From positions 1 through 8,788 of the forward strand of contig JAUVUS010000073.1 in the NCBI GenBank assembly GCA_030600865.1: a stretch of 8,788 nt of DNA, in the 5' to 3' direction. Below, in pieces: positions 1 to 6,827 of the stretch (position 1 is the first letter of the stretch; each line of letters begins with the position of its first letter). The notes beneath the pieces were generated by a model. It was not told the origin of the DNA and searched no databases. It saw only the letters and a list, made by a program, of their open reading frames with translations. This DNA comes from Bacteroidales bacterium. GTDB lineage: Bacteria; Bacteroidota; Bacteroidia; Bacteroidales; UBA12077. The translations under genes were made by a program, and so were the position numbers.

Positions 1-485
1 CCTACGTAATCGGCAATTGCAATAGTTGCTGCTTTTGTTTGATTATAATCGCAAGGATTAATGACAATCATTCCGGGAAGCATTTTCATTAATCCAATAT
101 CTTCCATAATTTGGTGAGTAGCTCCATCTTCACCAAGCGTCAGCCCTGCATGTGAAGCGCATATTTTTACATTTTTACCTGAATATGCTACCGATTGCCT
201 TATTTGATCGTAAACCCGCCCGGTAGCAAAATTTGCAAATGTTCCTGTAAAAGGGATTTTCCCACCAATGGTTAATCCTGCGGCTGTTCCAATCATATTT
301 GCTTCGGCAATACCACATTGCAGGAATCTTTCGGGAAACTCATCAGCAAACTGATTCATTTTTAATGAGCCGATAAGATCAGCACATAAAGCAACTATGT
401 TTTCGTTTTTTTTCCCAAGTTCATACAATCCGGCACCAAAACCTGATCGTGTATCTTTCTTGTCTTTATAATCGAATTTTTTCAT
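1..485 (-). CDS. tkt: Transketolase, C-terminal subunit (partial, runs off the left edge)
   Basis: This is the C-terminal half of a split, thiamine-diphosphate-dependent transketolase (non-oxidative pentose phosphate pathway, cytoplasm). It pairs with the N-terminal half encoded at 2316-3161. I translated it by hand: 161 complete codons from ATG at 485-483, open to the window edge. The protein starts [17 protein letters not shown], typical of stand-alone C-terminal subunits. The pyrimidine-binding domain is visible: ADLIGSLK near residues 35-42, then CGIAEANM at 57-64, where Glu61 matches the family's catalytic Glu that activates the thiamine ring. [15 protein letters not shown] and the conserved GEDGATHQ follow. 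The missing 3' part should hold the rest of this domain and the C-terminal Rossmann-like domain. The start lies 7 bp after the stop of the VWA gene, so the two are probably co-transcribed and any ribosome-binding site lies inside the VWA gene's end. Family assignment is secure; whether it forms a working enzyme with the distant N-terminal half is inferred. Confidence 0.93.
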   Translation of the reverse strand, partial: MKKFDYKDKKDTRSGFGAGLYELGKKNENIVALCADLIGSLKMNQFADEFPERFLQCGIAEANMIGTAAGLTIGGKIPFTGTFANFATGRVYDQIRQSVAYSGKNVKICASHAGLTLGEDGATHQIMEDIGLMKMLPGMIVINPCDYNQTKAATIAIADYV

Positions 486-492
486 GTTATAT

Positions 493-1872
493 CTAATAAA
501 GTACTATTTTTTTTGATGATCCTGATTTTATCGTAAATCTTTTATTAATTGTATATATTGCTTGTTTTATATTTTTAGGTCTGTACACAACCCTGTAATT
601 TCCCGGTTGCATAATGATATTTTGATGTAATATTTTCTGATCAAGATTATAAACCCATTTTAAGGTATCTGCTGTTTCAATATAGATACTTCCATATCCA
701 CTCGAAGCAAGTGAAAAATTTGCTATACCAGGACGTGGTATCTCAATATTTGTAGTACCACTTTGTTCAATTTTTACATTTTCAACATAAACCCTGGGAA
801 TAGATAATATTTCCAAATCATATTCACCTACAAGGTATTTTTCTATTGTACTGTTTTTCTGAATATTTAAGGTTTTAGGTTTTTCATCCCGACGGACAAT
901 TATATCTAAATCCTTGTATTGATTACTTCCGGGACATGAAATATTCAAAAATCCTTGAGGAGCATTAACTCCGATCATATTATGTTTGCCTTCTGCCAGG
1001 ATTATATTACTTTTTCTTACAGCAGGCAGAGTATGAACTACAAGATCGTATGTTACTAAAGGATCTATTATTAGTGTATCGGGATTGCCCATGTAATTAA
1101 TCGTATGAACGAAGTTGTACTTAACTTTACCCGAAACATGATCAAAGAAAGTCATATTTACGTCTGTTTCAGTTGGCATACCGTTAATATCAAGCAAGTT
1201 AACCTGTGCTGTTGTTGAATTTAAAGCTCTGGAAATAACTATTCCTAAAACCTCTTGAAATTTTTCCTCGTCCGGTGTATTGTAGAAGTGTCCTACACAT
1301 TCAAATGTTTTTTCGAAATTAGGATCTATGCCTATGCCAATTACAAAAGGTTTTAGAATAATCCCTTTTTTTTGTAGGTTCAGAGATGCCTGACATGGAT
1401 CACCATCACATGCTTCAATTCCGTCAGTTATGAGTATTAATATGTTACGACAGTTTTTGCAGGGAGGAAAGTCATTCGCAGCTAACTCCAGAGAATTAGC
1501 AATAGGGGTTGTCCCTCTGGGTATAAGAGAACGAAGTTTCTGCCTGATTTCTCCGGCATTTCCGGGTTTAAAAGGAACTTCAAGTTTTGTATCGTTACAA
1601 TCTTGTGGAGGAACCGGACTTTGATGGCCATATACTCTTAATGCCATTTGTATATTGTCCATTTGTTCTAGGCTATCAATAATATGAATTAAGTATTTTC
1701 TGGCAATGCTAATTTTTCTACCACTTTCCCATGTTCCATACATGCTTTGAGATGCATCGAATACGAATAAAATTCGAGAAGTGGTGGGTTCAGATTTACT
1801 TTTTTGAGCCTGCAAATAAATTGTGCTAAACACAAAAAATAAGATTGATATGTATTTGATTAATATTTTCAA
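493..1872 (-). CDS. Exported von Willebrand factor A (VWA) domain protein with C-terminal beta repeats
   Basis: A 459-residue secreted or periplasmic protein of unknown partner. Residues 1-23 form a signal peptide: Lys at 2 and 6, a hydrophobic core, and LQAQ as a likely cleavage region. There is no lipobox Cys. A VWA domain covers about 33-217. It has a complete metal-ion-dependent adhesion site: D39-A-S41-Q-S43, Thr121/Thr122 in RGTTP, and D150 in ITDG. Cysteines at 92, 138, 141, 155, 160 and 192 could form disulfides. Residues about 222-459 are beta-rich, with three degenerate repeats; the aligned Tyr275, Tyr351 and Tyr426 are 76 and 75 residues apart. The start is a TTG, chosen because no ATG lies before residue 44 and the TTG gives a complete signal peptide. 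The gene begins 6 bp after the methylglyoxal-synthase-like gene and ends 7 bp before the transketolase C-terminal gene. VWA domains with an intact site usually bind protein ligands through a divalent metal; the ligand here is unknown. Confidence 0.88.
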   Translation of the reverse strand: MKILIKYISILFFVFSTIYLQAQKSKSEPTTSRILFVFDASQSMYGTWESGRKISIARKYLIHIIDSLEQMDNIQMALRVYGHQSPVPPQDCNDTKLEVPFKPGNAGEIRQKLRSLIPRGTTPIANSLELAANDFPPCKNCRNILILITDGIEACDGDPCQASLNLQKKGIILKPFVIGIGIDPNFEKTFECVGHFYNTPDEEKFQEVLGIVISRALNSTTAQVNLLDINGMPTETDVNMTFFDHVSGKVKYNFVHTINYMGNPDTLIIDPLVTYDLVVHTLPAVRKSNIILAEGKHNMIGVNAPQGFLNISCPGSNQYKDLDIIVRRDEKPKTLNIQKNSTIEKYLVGEYDLEILSIPRVYVENVKIEQSGTTNIEIPRPGIANFSLASSGYGSIYIETADTLKWVYNLDQKILHQNIIMQPGNYRVVYRPKNIKQAIYTINKRFTIKSGSSKKIVLY

Positions 1873-1878
1873 TTCTGA

Positions 1879-2280
1879 TTAGTTTTCCATTGATTTTCTT
1901 CGTTCGTAATCTTCCTTTTTTATATGTCCAAGAATCATTAATTCGGCACTGGCATAATTTGTTGCCAGTGGGATGTTATACATGTTACAAGCCTCTAGTA
2001 ATAACTGAATATCTTCATGATGACCTTGTTTAATTAAAGGATCACGCAAGAATATCACGATATCAATTTCCTTACGTTTAATTCTATCAGTAATCTCTAA
2101 ATAGCCTCCGGATTCACCCGGACTAAAATGTTCTACTTTAATTCCTTGTGATTCAACATATTCTGCAGTTCTTCCTGTTGCAATTAAATTTACACCAGTA
2201 ATCCAATCCCTGCGGTCATTTAAAAATTGAACCATCTCGGGTTTCTTAACATCATGAGCAATAATTACAATGTTTTTCAT
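1879..2280 (-). CDS. mgsA: Methylglyoxal-synthase-family protein with the catalytic Asp replaced by Tyr
   Basis: A 133-residue cytoplasmic protein with the fold of methylglyoxal synthase, which converts dihydroxyacetone phosphate to methylglyoxal and phosphate. By alignment from memory with E. coli and B. subtilis MgsA, these are kept: AHD with Lys (H9, D10, K13), the phosphate-binding ATGRT loop (34-38), FLRDPL (Asp80, equivalent to E. coli Asp91), His87 (His98), Asp90 (Asp101) and the LATNYASAE segment. The GGDQQ motif, however, is replaced by GGYLE, so the catalytic base (E. coli Asp71) becomes Tyr60, codon TAT at 2101-2103. Spacing on both sides of the motif is unchanged, so misalignment is unlikely. 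Expected synthase activity is therefore doubtful; it may bind a phosphorylated triose as a regulator or have another activity. The gene starts 35 bp after the transketolase N-terminal gene and ends 6 bp before the VWA gene. Length is close to B. subtilis MgsA (about 137). The symbol denotes family, not proven function. Confidence 0.85.
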   Translation of the reverse strand: MKNIVIIAHDVKKPEMVQFLNDRRDWITGVNLIATGRTAEYVESQGIKVEHFSPGESGGYLEITDRIKRKEIDIVIFLRDPLIKQGHHEDIQLLLEACNMYNIPLATNYASAELMILGHIKKEDYERRKSMEN

Positions 2281-2315
2281 AATCCTAAATTTTTATTTGT
2301 TCAACTTTATATAAT

Positions 2316-3161
2316 TTAATAATCTCCTAAAGATTCTTTTAACTGATTAAGTGCTGTTTCTAGTTGTGCATCATTTGGTGCTACGCCATGCCATTTGTGT
2401 GTTCCCATCATGAAGTCGACACCCATACCCATTTCAGTTCTCATTAAAATTATAATAGGTTTTCCATTACCAGTAAGTGTTTTTGCCTGATTAACGATTT
2501 TAACAACATCAGCCATATTATTACCATTCATTTCTAGTACATGCCAACCAAAACTTTCCCATTTAGCTCTTAGGTTTCCCAAAGAAATAATTTCATCAAC
2601 AGGGCCATCAATTTGTTTGCCATTATAATCGATTGTTGCTATTAAATTATCAATCTTGTGTTGTGCCGCAAACATTGCAGCTTCCCAAATTTGGCCTTCT
2701 TGTAATTCGCCATCTCCGTGAAGCGAAAAAACCAATTTAGGATCGTTATTCAGCTTTTTAGTAATTGCTGCTCCGCAAGCTACTGATAATCCCTGTCCTA
2801 AAGAACCTGAAGCAATCCGTATTCCGGGTAATCCTTCTTTTGTAGTTGGATGTCCCTGTAACCTGGAATTTAATGTTCTAAATGTTGAAAGTTCTTCAAG
2901 TTTAAAATATCCGGTACGAGCTAAAACACTGTACCATAAAGCAGAAAGATGTCCGTTTGAAAGAAAGAATATATCCTGATCTTTACCATCCATATCAAAA
3001 TTTATTGGATCATGATCCATAATTTCGAAATAAAGTGCTGTAATAAAATCTGTACATCCCAATGAGCCTCCTGGATGCCCGGAATTCTGTGCATGAACCA
3101 TTCTTACTATATCTCTGCGTACTTGCGATGCTATTTGTTCTAAGTTTTGAATATCAGACAT
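2316..3161 (-). CDS. tkt: Transketolase, N-terminal subunit
   Basis: A 281-residue N-terminal half of a split transketolase, which binds the diphosphate and magnesium of thiamine diphosphate. Motifs: SGHPGGSLG at 27-35 (His29), SNGHL at 68-72 (His71), LQGHPT at 101-106 (His104), GSLGQGLSVACG at 119-130, and the thiamine-diphosphate motif starting GDGELQEG at 149-156 and ending at Asn180. The length is normal for stand-alone N-terminal subunits; fused enzymes are about 650-680 residues. The ATG at 3161 is followed by MSDIQNLEQIASQVRRD, a usual beginning for the family, and is the first gene of the minus-strand operon. Its partner C-terminal half is encoded at 485 and below, separated by the methylglyoxal-synthase-like and VWA genes. 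Split transketolases can accept other ketose substrates or act in aromatic or sugar pathways, so the precise substrate is not settled by sequence. Confidence 0.94.
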   Translation of the reverse strand: MSDIQNLEQIASQVRRDIVRMVHAQNSGHPGGSLGCTDFITALYFEIMDHDPINFDMDGKDQDIFFLSNGHLSALWYSVLARTGYFKLEELSTFRTLNSRLQGHPTTKEGLPGIRIASGSLGQGLSVACGAAITKKLNNDPKLVFSLHGDGELQEGQIWEAAMFAAQHKIDNLIATIDYNGKQIDGPVDEIISLGNLRAKWESFGWHVLEMNGNNMADVVKIVNQAKTLTGNGKPIIILMRTEMGMGVDFMMGTHKWHGVAPNDAQLETALNQLKESLGDY

Positions 3162-3208
3162 TTTATAATTAAATATAATTTATAATTGAATTCAGAAGAT
3201 TGATTATA

Positions 3209-3235
3209 CAAAGACATAAAAATACGGTTTTTCAA
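3209..3235 (-). promoter_or_regulatory. Candidate promoter for the transketolase operon
   Basis: Read on the minus strand, TTTG at about 3233-3236 could be a -33 element. TGTCTTTG at 3209-3216 matches the Bacteroidota -7 consensus TAnnTTTG with one mismatch, after a 16-base spacer that is shorter than usual. It would leave a leader of roughly 40 bases before the ATG at 3161. An overlapping alternative -7, TTATTTTG at 3233-3240, also has one mismatch. AT-rich DNA yields such matches by chance, so this is tentative. Confidence 0.25.
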
Positions 3236-3277
3236 AATAATATTCGAATTATGTTTTTAATTTATTATTAACATGTT

Positions 3278-3422
3278 TTAACCTGAATTATTTTTATTTT
3301 GGGCTAAAGTCCCTTTTATTAGTTAGTTAAATAACCCCAGCCTTAAGACTGGGGTTAAGCAATAATGCAGAATATCAGGACTTTAGTCCAAGATTTTAGA
3401 ATTTATGAATTAATCAGGTTAA
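3278..3422. repeat. Nested palindromic REP/MITE-like intergenic element
   Basis: Three inverted repeats are nested around one centre. The inner one, 3332-3357, is a 26-bp near-perfect palindrome (arms TAACCCCAG and CTGGGGTTA around CTTAAG, one C/A mismatch). The middle arms are GGGCTAAAGTCCC (3301-3313) and AGGACTTTAGTCC (3377-3389), matching at 11 of 13 positions; each arm is itself a short palindrome. The outer arms, TTAACCTGAATTA (3278-3290) and TAATCAGGTTAA (3411-3422), match except for one deleted base. GC-rich stems in an AT-rich gap and this layout resemble dispersed palindromic repeats seen between genes in Bacteroidota and often associated with REP-type tyrosine transposases (recalled, not searched). 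No transposase is present here. The outer arms could be a chance extension; the inner and middle pairs are clear. Confidence 0.72.
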
Positions 3423-3458
3423 ATATATTCATGATGCTTTATTTTTATTAATAAGGGC

Positions 3459-3488
3459 TTTTTAGAATGCTGAAAAAGTGTAATTTTG
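3459..3488 (+). promoter_or_regulatory. Candidate promoter for the ychF-crcB-phosphatase-like operon
   Basis: TAATTTTG at 3481-3488 matches the Bacteroidota -7 consensus TAnnTTTG exactly. A T-rich CTTTTT at 3458-3463 lies where a -33 element would be but lacks the usual TTG. Initiation would fall near 3493-3496, giving a leader of about 30 bases before the ATG at 3525. The match is good on one side only. Confidence 0.42.
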
Positions 3489-3524
3489 AGCCTTCAAATT
3501 AGTCTATTATAAAAACAAAATATT

Positions 3525-4622
3525 ATGAGTTTACAGTGTGGCATAATTGGGATAACAAATGTTGGTAAATCAACTCTTTTTAATTGTATGTCGAATTCAA
3601 AAGTTGAAACAACAAACTTTGCCTTTAGTACGAATAAATCAAATATTGGAATTGTTAATGTACCAGATAATAGATTGTTTGAACTTGAAAAACTACAACC
3701 TACAGAAAAGCTTATTCCTGCGACTGTTGAGATAGTTGATATTCCAGGCTTAACAAAAGGTGCAAATCAGGGTGAAGGTGTAGGGAATAAATTTTTGGGA
3801 GATATCAGAAATACTGATGCTTTAATTCATGTATTAAGATGTTTTGATGATGAAAATCTTCCTCATGTTGATGGATCAATTGATCCTGTTCGTGATATAG
3901 AAACCATTGATTTCGAATTGCAGATAAAAGACTTGGAGTCAGTTGAAAAGAAAATTCAACGATACGAAAAACTTGTAAAAATAGGAGATAAAGATGCCAA
4001 ACATGGTGTTGAGGTTTTAAATGGCTTCAAAGAGCATTTAGAGTCAATGCAAAATGTACGTGATTATCAGATTTCAGATACGGATAAAAAACATATCGAT
4101 GATATATTTCTTTTAACTGCAAAACCTGTAATTTACGTTTGCAATGTTGATGATGCTTCAGCAATTTCAGGGAACGCTTATGTTGATAAAGTTAAAGAAG
4201 CTTTGAAAAATCGGAATGCTGAGATACTCGTAATTGCAGGTAAGCTGGAAGCAGAAATAGCAGATTTGGAAGATATTGAAGATAGAAATGAATTTTTAGC
4301 TGATGCAGGATTGACAGAGCCAGGCGTAAATAGATTAATTCGTGGTGCATATTCATCATTAAATCTAATGTCGTTTTTTACTGTTGGGCCAAAGGAAATA
4401 AGGGCATGGACAATTAAAAAAGGAATGAATGCACCACAAGCTGCAGGGGCAATTCATAGCGATTTGGAACGTGGTTTTATTCGTGCAGAGGTTATGAAAT
4501 ACGATGATTTTATTACAATAGGTTCTGAAACTAAAGTGAAAGAAGCCGGGAAATTTCATGTCGAAGGTAAAAATTATATTGTTGATGATGGTGATATTCT
4601 TCATATCAGGTTTAATGTTTAA
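3525..4622 (+). CDS. ychF: YchF/OLA1-family P-loop ATPase with divergent nucleotide-binding motifs
   Basis: A 365-residue cytoplasmic Obg-related P-loop NTPase. YchF proteins bind ribosomes, hydrolyse ATP rather than GTP and act in stress and translation control. The order is normal: G domain with P-loop GITNVGKST (9-17), switch I near 31-42, DIPG (72-75), an inserted helical hairpin about 130-195, the base-recognition motif NVDD (207-210), and a C-terminal TGS domain about 282-365 (VGPKEIRAWTIKKG, then VDDGDILHIRFNV). Length matches the family (about 363). Several normally near-invariant stretches differ from what I recall as canonical: LPNVGKST is ITNVGKST, PFCTIEPNVG is AFSTNKSNIG, DIAGLVKGASKGEGLG is DIPGLTKGANQGEGVG, and NVDE is NVDD. 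It may thus be a second, diverged YchF copy rather than the housekeeping one. The crcB gene follows after 13 bp. Family assignment is certain; whether it is the main YchF is open. Confidence 0.93.
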   Translation: MSLQCGIIGITNVGKSTLFNCMSNSKVETTNFAFSTNKSNIGIVNVPDNRLFELEKLQPTEKLIPATVEIVDIPGLTKGANQGEGVGNKFLGDIRNTDALIHVLRCFDDENLPHVDGSIDPVRDIETIDFELQIKDLESVEKKIQRYEKLVKIGDKDAKHGVEVLNGFKEHLESMQNVRDYQISDTDKKHIDDIFLLTAKPVIYVCNVDDASAISGNAYVDKVKEALKNRNAEILVIAGKLEAEIADLEDIEDRNEFLADAGLTEPGVNRLIRGAYSSLNLMSFFTVGPKEIRAWTIKKGMNAPQAAGAIHSDLERGFIRAEVMKYDDFITIGSETKVKEAGKFHVEGKNYIVDDGDILHIRFNV

Positions 4623-4635
4623 ATAGTATTAGATT

Positions 4636-5001
4636 ATGCATACATTATTTGCAATTTTTATTGGTGGTGGTTTGGGTAGTGTAACTAGATTTGGGATATC
4701 AAAATTTGTTACTTCAGATTTTAAAGAAATTAACCCTGTAGGAACCTTAACAGCGAATGTTATAAGTACTTTAATATTAGGTGTTATACTATTTTTAACA
4801 ACAGAAAAACTTATAATATCGCCAACTATAAAAGCGCTCTTAATTGTTGGGTTTTGTGGAGGATTTAGTACATTCTCAACATTTAGTTATGAGACTTTTG
4901 AATTATTACGATCGGGGAATTATTACTTTGCCACTGCAAATATATTAGTAAGTATCTTCTTAGGTGTTGGAGTTTTGTTTATTTTAGCACGAAGTATTTA
5001 A
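4636..5001 (+). CDS. crcB: Fluoride channel CrcB/Fluc
   Basis: A 121-residue inner-membrane protein of the CrcB/Fluc family, which works as an antiparallel dimer and lets fluoride leave the cell. Four hydrophobic segments are visible, near residues 3-24, 35-56, 64-88 and 95-118. Family motifs are GGGLGSVTRF (10-19, with Arg18), NPVGTLTAN (33-41, with pore-side Asn41) and GFCGGFSTFSTFSYE (72-86). The last contains the break in helix 3 that holds the central sodium ion and the two pore phenylalanines, Phe80 and Phe83. The first Thr of the usual TTFSTF is Ser here. It starts 13 bp after ychF and ends 19 bp before the phosphatase-like gene, so co-transcription is likely. No fluoride riboswitch is visible upstream of it or of the operon. 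Confidence 0.95.
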   Translation: MHTLFAIFIGGGLGSVTRFGISKFVTSDFKEINPVGTLTANVISTLILGVILFLTTEKLIISPTIKALLIVGFCGGFSTFSTFSYETFELLRSGNYYFATANILVSIFLGVGVLFILARSI

Positions 5002-5020
5002 AAATACCTAAATTTAAGAA

Positions 5021-6673
5021 ATGCACAAAAGAAAATATTCTACAAAATCAATATTACTTAGTCTTTTTATTTTATTCGGGTTTAGTATACTGCAAGCTCA
5101 GAATCAACTTAATAAACCACCAAAGTTAGTAGTTGGAATTGTAATTGAAGAAATGCGCTATGAGATGCTTCTTCGCTATTGGGATTCGTTTGGAGAGAAT
5201 GGGTTTAAAAAAATAATAAATCAGGGAGCTTTTTGTACTCAAACTCATCATAATTATTTAATTACACAGAATGGTGTAGGGCAGGCAAGTATAGTAACAG
5301 GAACATACCCTAATTATCACGGAATTATTTCAGATACCTGGTATAATCGATTAACAGGCGAAACTGTTGGTTGTGCCGACGAATCAAAATTTAATTTAAT
5401 AAATGGAGAAATTTCAATGGGAAATTATACTCCTAAAAATATAATGAGCTCTACTATTGGAGATGAATTGAAGCTGGCTACCAATGATAGCTCTAAAGTA
5501 ATTTCTATTTCTTTGAATCCTGTTTCTGCCGTGATTTCAGGAGGAAGGTTAGCAGACTACACGTTTTGGTTTAATAATCATGATGGTGGATGGATAACAG
5601 GGAACTATTATACTGATACTTTGCCAGCATGGGTAAAGGAGTTTAATGCAAAAGGATTTCAAGAGGTATATATGAGAAGGAACTGGGCAAGTATGTATTC
5701 CTTAGAAAATAATTATAAATATAGCTTACCTGACGATAGTGATTTTGAAATAGGTTTTAGAAATTATCGTTATACTTTTCCGTATGATTTATCGTATTTA
5801 AGAAATCGATCCGGAAATTTTAAATATCTAAAATATACTCCGTTTGGAAATACTTACACCAAAGATTTTGCTGTATCGACAATAGTTAACGAAAATTTAG
5901 GGAAAGATAGTTTTACAGATTTTCTTACAATCAGTTTTTCTGCAACAAATTACAGTGGAGAATTATTTGGTCCTCGATCTGTTGAAATGGAGGATTTGTT
6001 TTTACGATTGGATAAAGATTTGGAACATCTTATAAGTTTTCTTGATAATGAAATAGGTTTGGAGAATACTTTGATATATATAACATCAGACAGAGGAGTT
6101 TCTGATGTTCCTGAATATCTTATTTCTAAAAAACAAAATGCAGGTGTGTTTGATGGTGCCAAGGCTGTTACTTTACTTAATAGTTATTTAAGTATTTTAT
6201 ATCAGGAAGGAGAATGGGTAAAATCATATTATTCAAGACAGATATATTTTAATCAGCAATTAATAGATAATACAGGTGTTGATTTGAATGATGTTCAAAA
6301 TAAAGTAGCCAACTTTATGGTTCAGTTTACCGGTGTGGCAAATGCACTTCCCGCATCAACAATAAATGCAACGAATTTTGAGTCTGGTATTAATCAAAAA
6401 ATTCAGAATAGTTTCCATCAAAAACGTTCGGGTGATGTGATAATAAACCTTGAGCCCGGCTGGATTGAAAAAAATGGATATGTAACAAAATCAGGATCGG
6501 GATATGAATACGATACTCATGTTCCTTTGATATGGTATGGTTGGAAAGTTAAAAATATTCGGATAGACAGACCTACAGAAGTAATAGATATTGCACCAAC
6601 AATTGCATGGATTCTTAGAATAACTTCGCCAAATGCTTCAGTTGGTAATCCAATTTTTGAAATAATAGAATAA
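5021..6673 (+). CDS. Exported PafA-like alkaline phosphatase superfamily protein, probable pseudoenzyme
   Basis: A 550-residue periplasmic protein with a signal peptide (1 to about 26, ending ILQAQ). It aligns along its length with the PafA-type alkaline phosphatases/phosphodiesterases of Bacteroidota (about 546 residues), with shared segments such as VVGIVIEEMR, GQASIVTGTYP, STIGDELKLAT, SVEMEDLFLRLDKDL and YDTHVPLIWYG. The catalytic set is mostly lost. Using recalled PafA numbering, zinc ligand Asp38 is Glu43, nucleophile Thr79 is Asn84, Asn100 is Asp105, Lys162 and Arg164 are Asn166 and Val168, Asp305 is Asn310, His309 is Glu314 and His353 is Arg358. Only Asp352 (Asp357) and His486 (His500) remain. 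Most substitutions sit at a constant offset of 5 residues, so the alignment is firm. The frame is intact and the fold residues are conserved, so it is not a decaying pseudogene; a binding or structural role, or different chemistry, is more likely. It follows crcB after 19 bp. Confidence 0.9.
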   Translation: MHKRKYSTKSILLSLFILFGFSILQAQNQLNKPPKLVVGIVIEEMRYEMLLRYWDSFGENGFKKIINQGAFCTQTHHNYLITQNGVGQASIVTGTYPNYHGIISDTWYNRLTGETVGCADESKFNLINGEISMGNYTPKNIMSSTIGDELKLATNDSSKVISISLNPVSAVISGGRLADYTFWFNNHDGGWITGNYYTDTLPAWVKEFNAKGFQEVYMRRNWASMYSLENNYKYSLPDDSDFEIGFRNYRYTFPYDLSYLRNRSGNFKYLKYTPFGNTYTKDFAVSTIVNENLGKDSFTDFLTISFSATNYSGELFGPRSVEMEDLFLRLDKDLEHLISFLDNEIGLENTLIYITSDRGVSDVPEYLISKKQNAGVFDGAKAVTLLNSYLSILYQEGEWVKSYYSRQIYFNQQLIDNTGVDLNDVQNKVANFMVQFTGVANALPASTINATNFESGINQKIQNSFHQKRSGDVIINLEPGWIEKNGYVTKSGSGYEYDTHVPLIWYGWKVKNIRIDRPTEVIDIAPTIAWILRITSPNASVGNPIFEIIE

Positions 6674-6769
6674 ACAAATTTTATTTCGTAGAGTGTTTTA
6701 TATAGTTTGAAATTAGATATTTATCTTAAATGCACATTGCTGATTAAATTCCGAATATAAAATTTAAAT

Positions 6770-6803
6770 AAATAAAAAGCACCAAGTAATAACCTGATGC
6801 CTT
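6770..6803 (-). terminator. Rho-independent terminator of the antiporter gene
   Basis: On the minus strand, arms AAGGCATCAGG (6803-6793) and CTTGGTGCTTT (6786-6776) form 11 pairs around a 6-base TTATTA loop. They are followed by a T-rich tract reading TTTATTTATT. Three of the pairs are G-U on the minus-strand RNA and would be A-C mismatches on the plus strand, so the hairpin favours the leftward transcript. It lies 25 bases after the antiporter stop codon. No comparable terminator was seen for the rightward operon that ends at 6673. Confidence 0.7.
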
Positions 6804-6827
6804 GAGTTTAATTTGAAAAATATGCGG

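Larger units (their letters stand above)
3162..3524. other. Divergent intergenic region, 363 bp
   Basis: No coding potential was found in this gap between the leftward transketolase operon and the rightward ychF-family operon. It holds weak promoter candidates at both ends (near 3209-3235 minus and 3459-3488 plus) and a nested palindromic repeat in the middle (3278-3422). The repeat sits between the two promoters rather than over either one. No riboswitch or RNA gene was recognised. Confidence 0.8.

Noticed and set aside
507..514. Run of T near the end of the VWA gene as a possible frameshift site
   Set aside because: The frame through the run stays open and ends seven bases before the next start, consistent with normal gene spacing; nothing suggests slippage.
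1430..1624. Plus-strand open frame of 64 codons inside the VWA gene
   Set aside because: It lies wholly antisense to a well-supported coding region, has no recognisable product or start signal, and its composition follows from the VWA gene's codons.
3332..3357. Inner palindrome as an intrinsic terminator
   Set aside because: No gene ends next to it, both flanking genes point away from it, and no T-tract follows either arm; it fits better as the core of the nested repeat.
4365..4604. Minus-strand open frame of 79 codons inside the ychF-family gene
   Set aside because: It is antisense to the conserved TGS domain and reads as a shadow rich in Asn, Phe and Cys, with no family resemblance.
4623..4635. 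Fluoride riboswitch in front of crcB
   Set aside because: Only 13 bases separate it from ychF, and the leader of the operon shows no fluoride-aptamer motif.
5950..6162. Minus-strand open frame of 70 codons inside the PafA-like gene
   Set aside because: It is antisense to a conserved stretch of the phosphatase-like protein and shows no independent coding signal.
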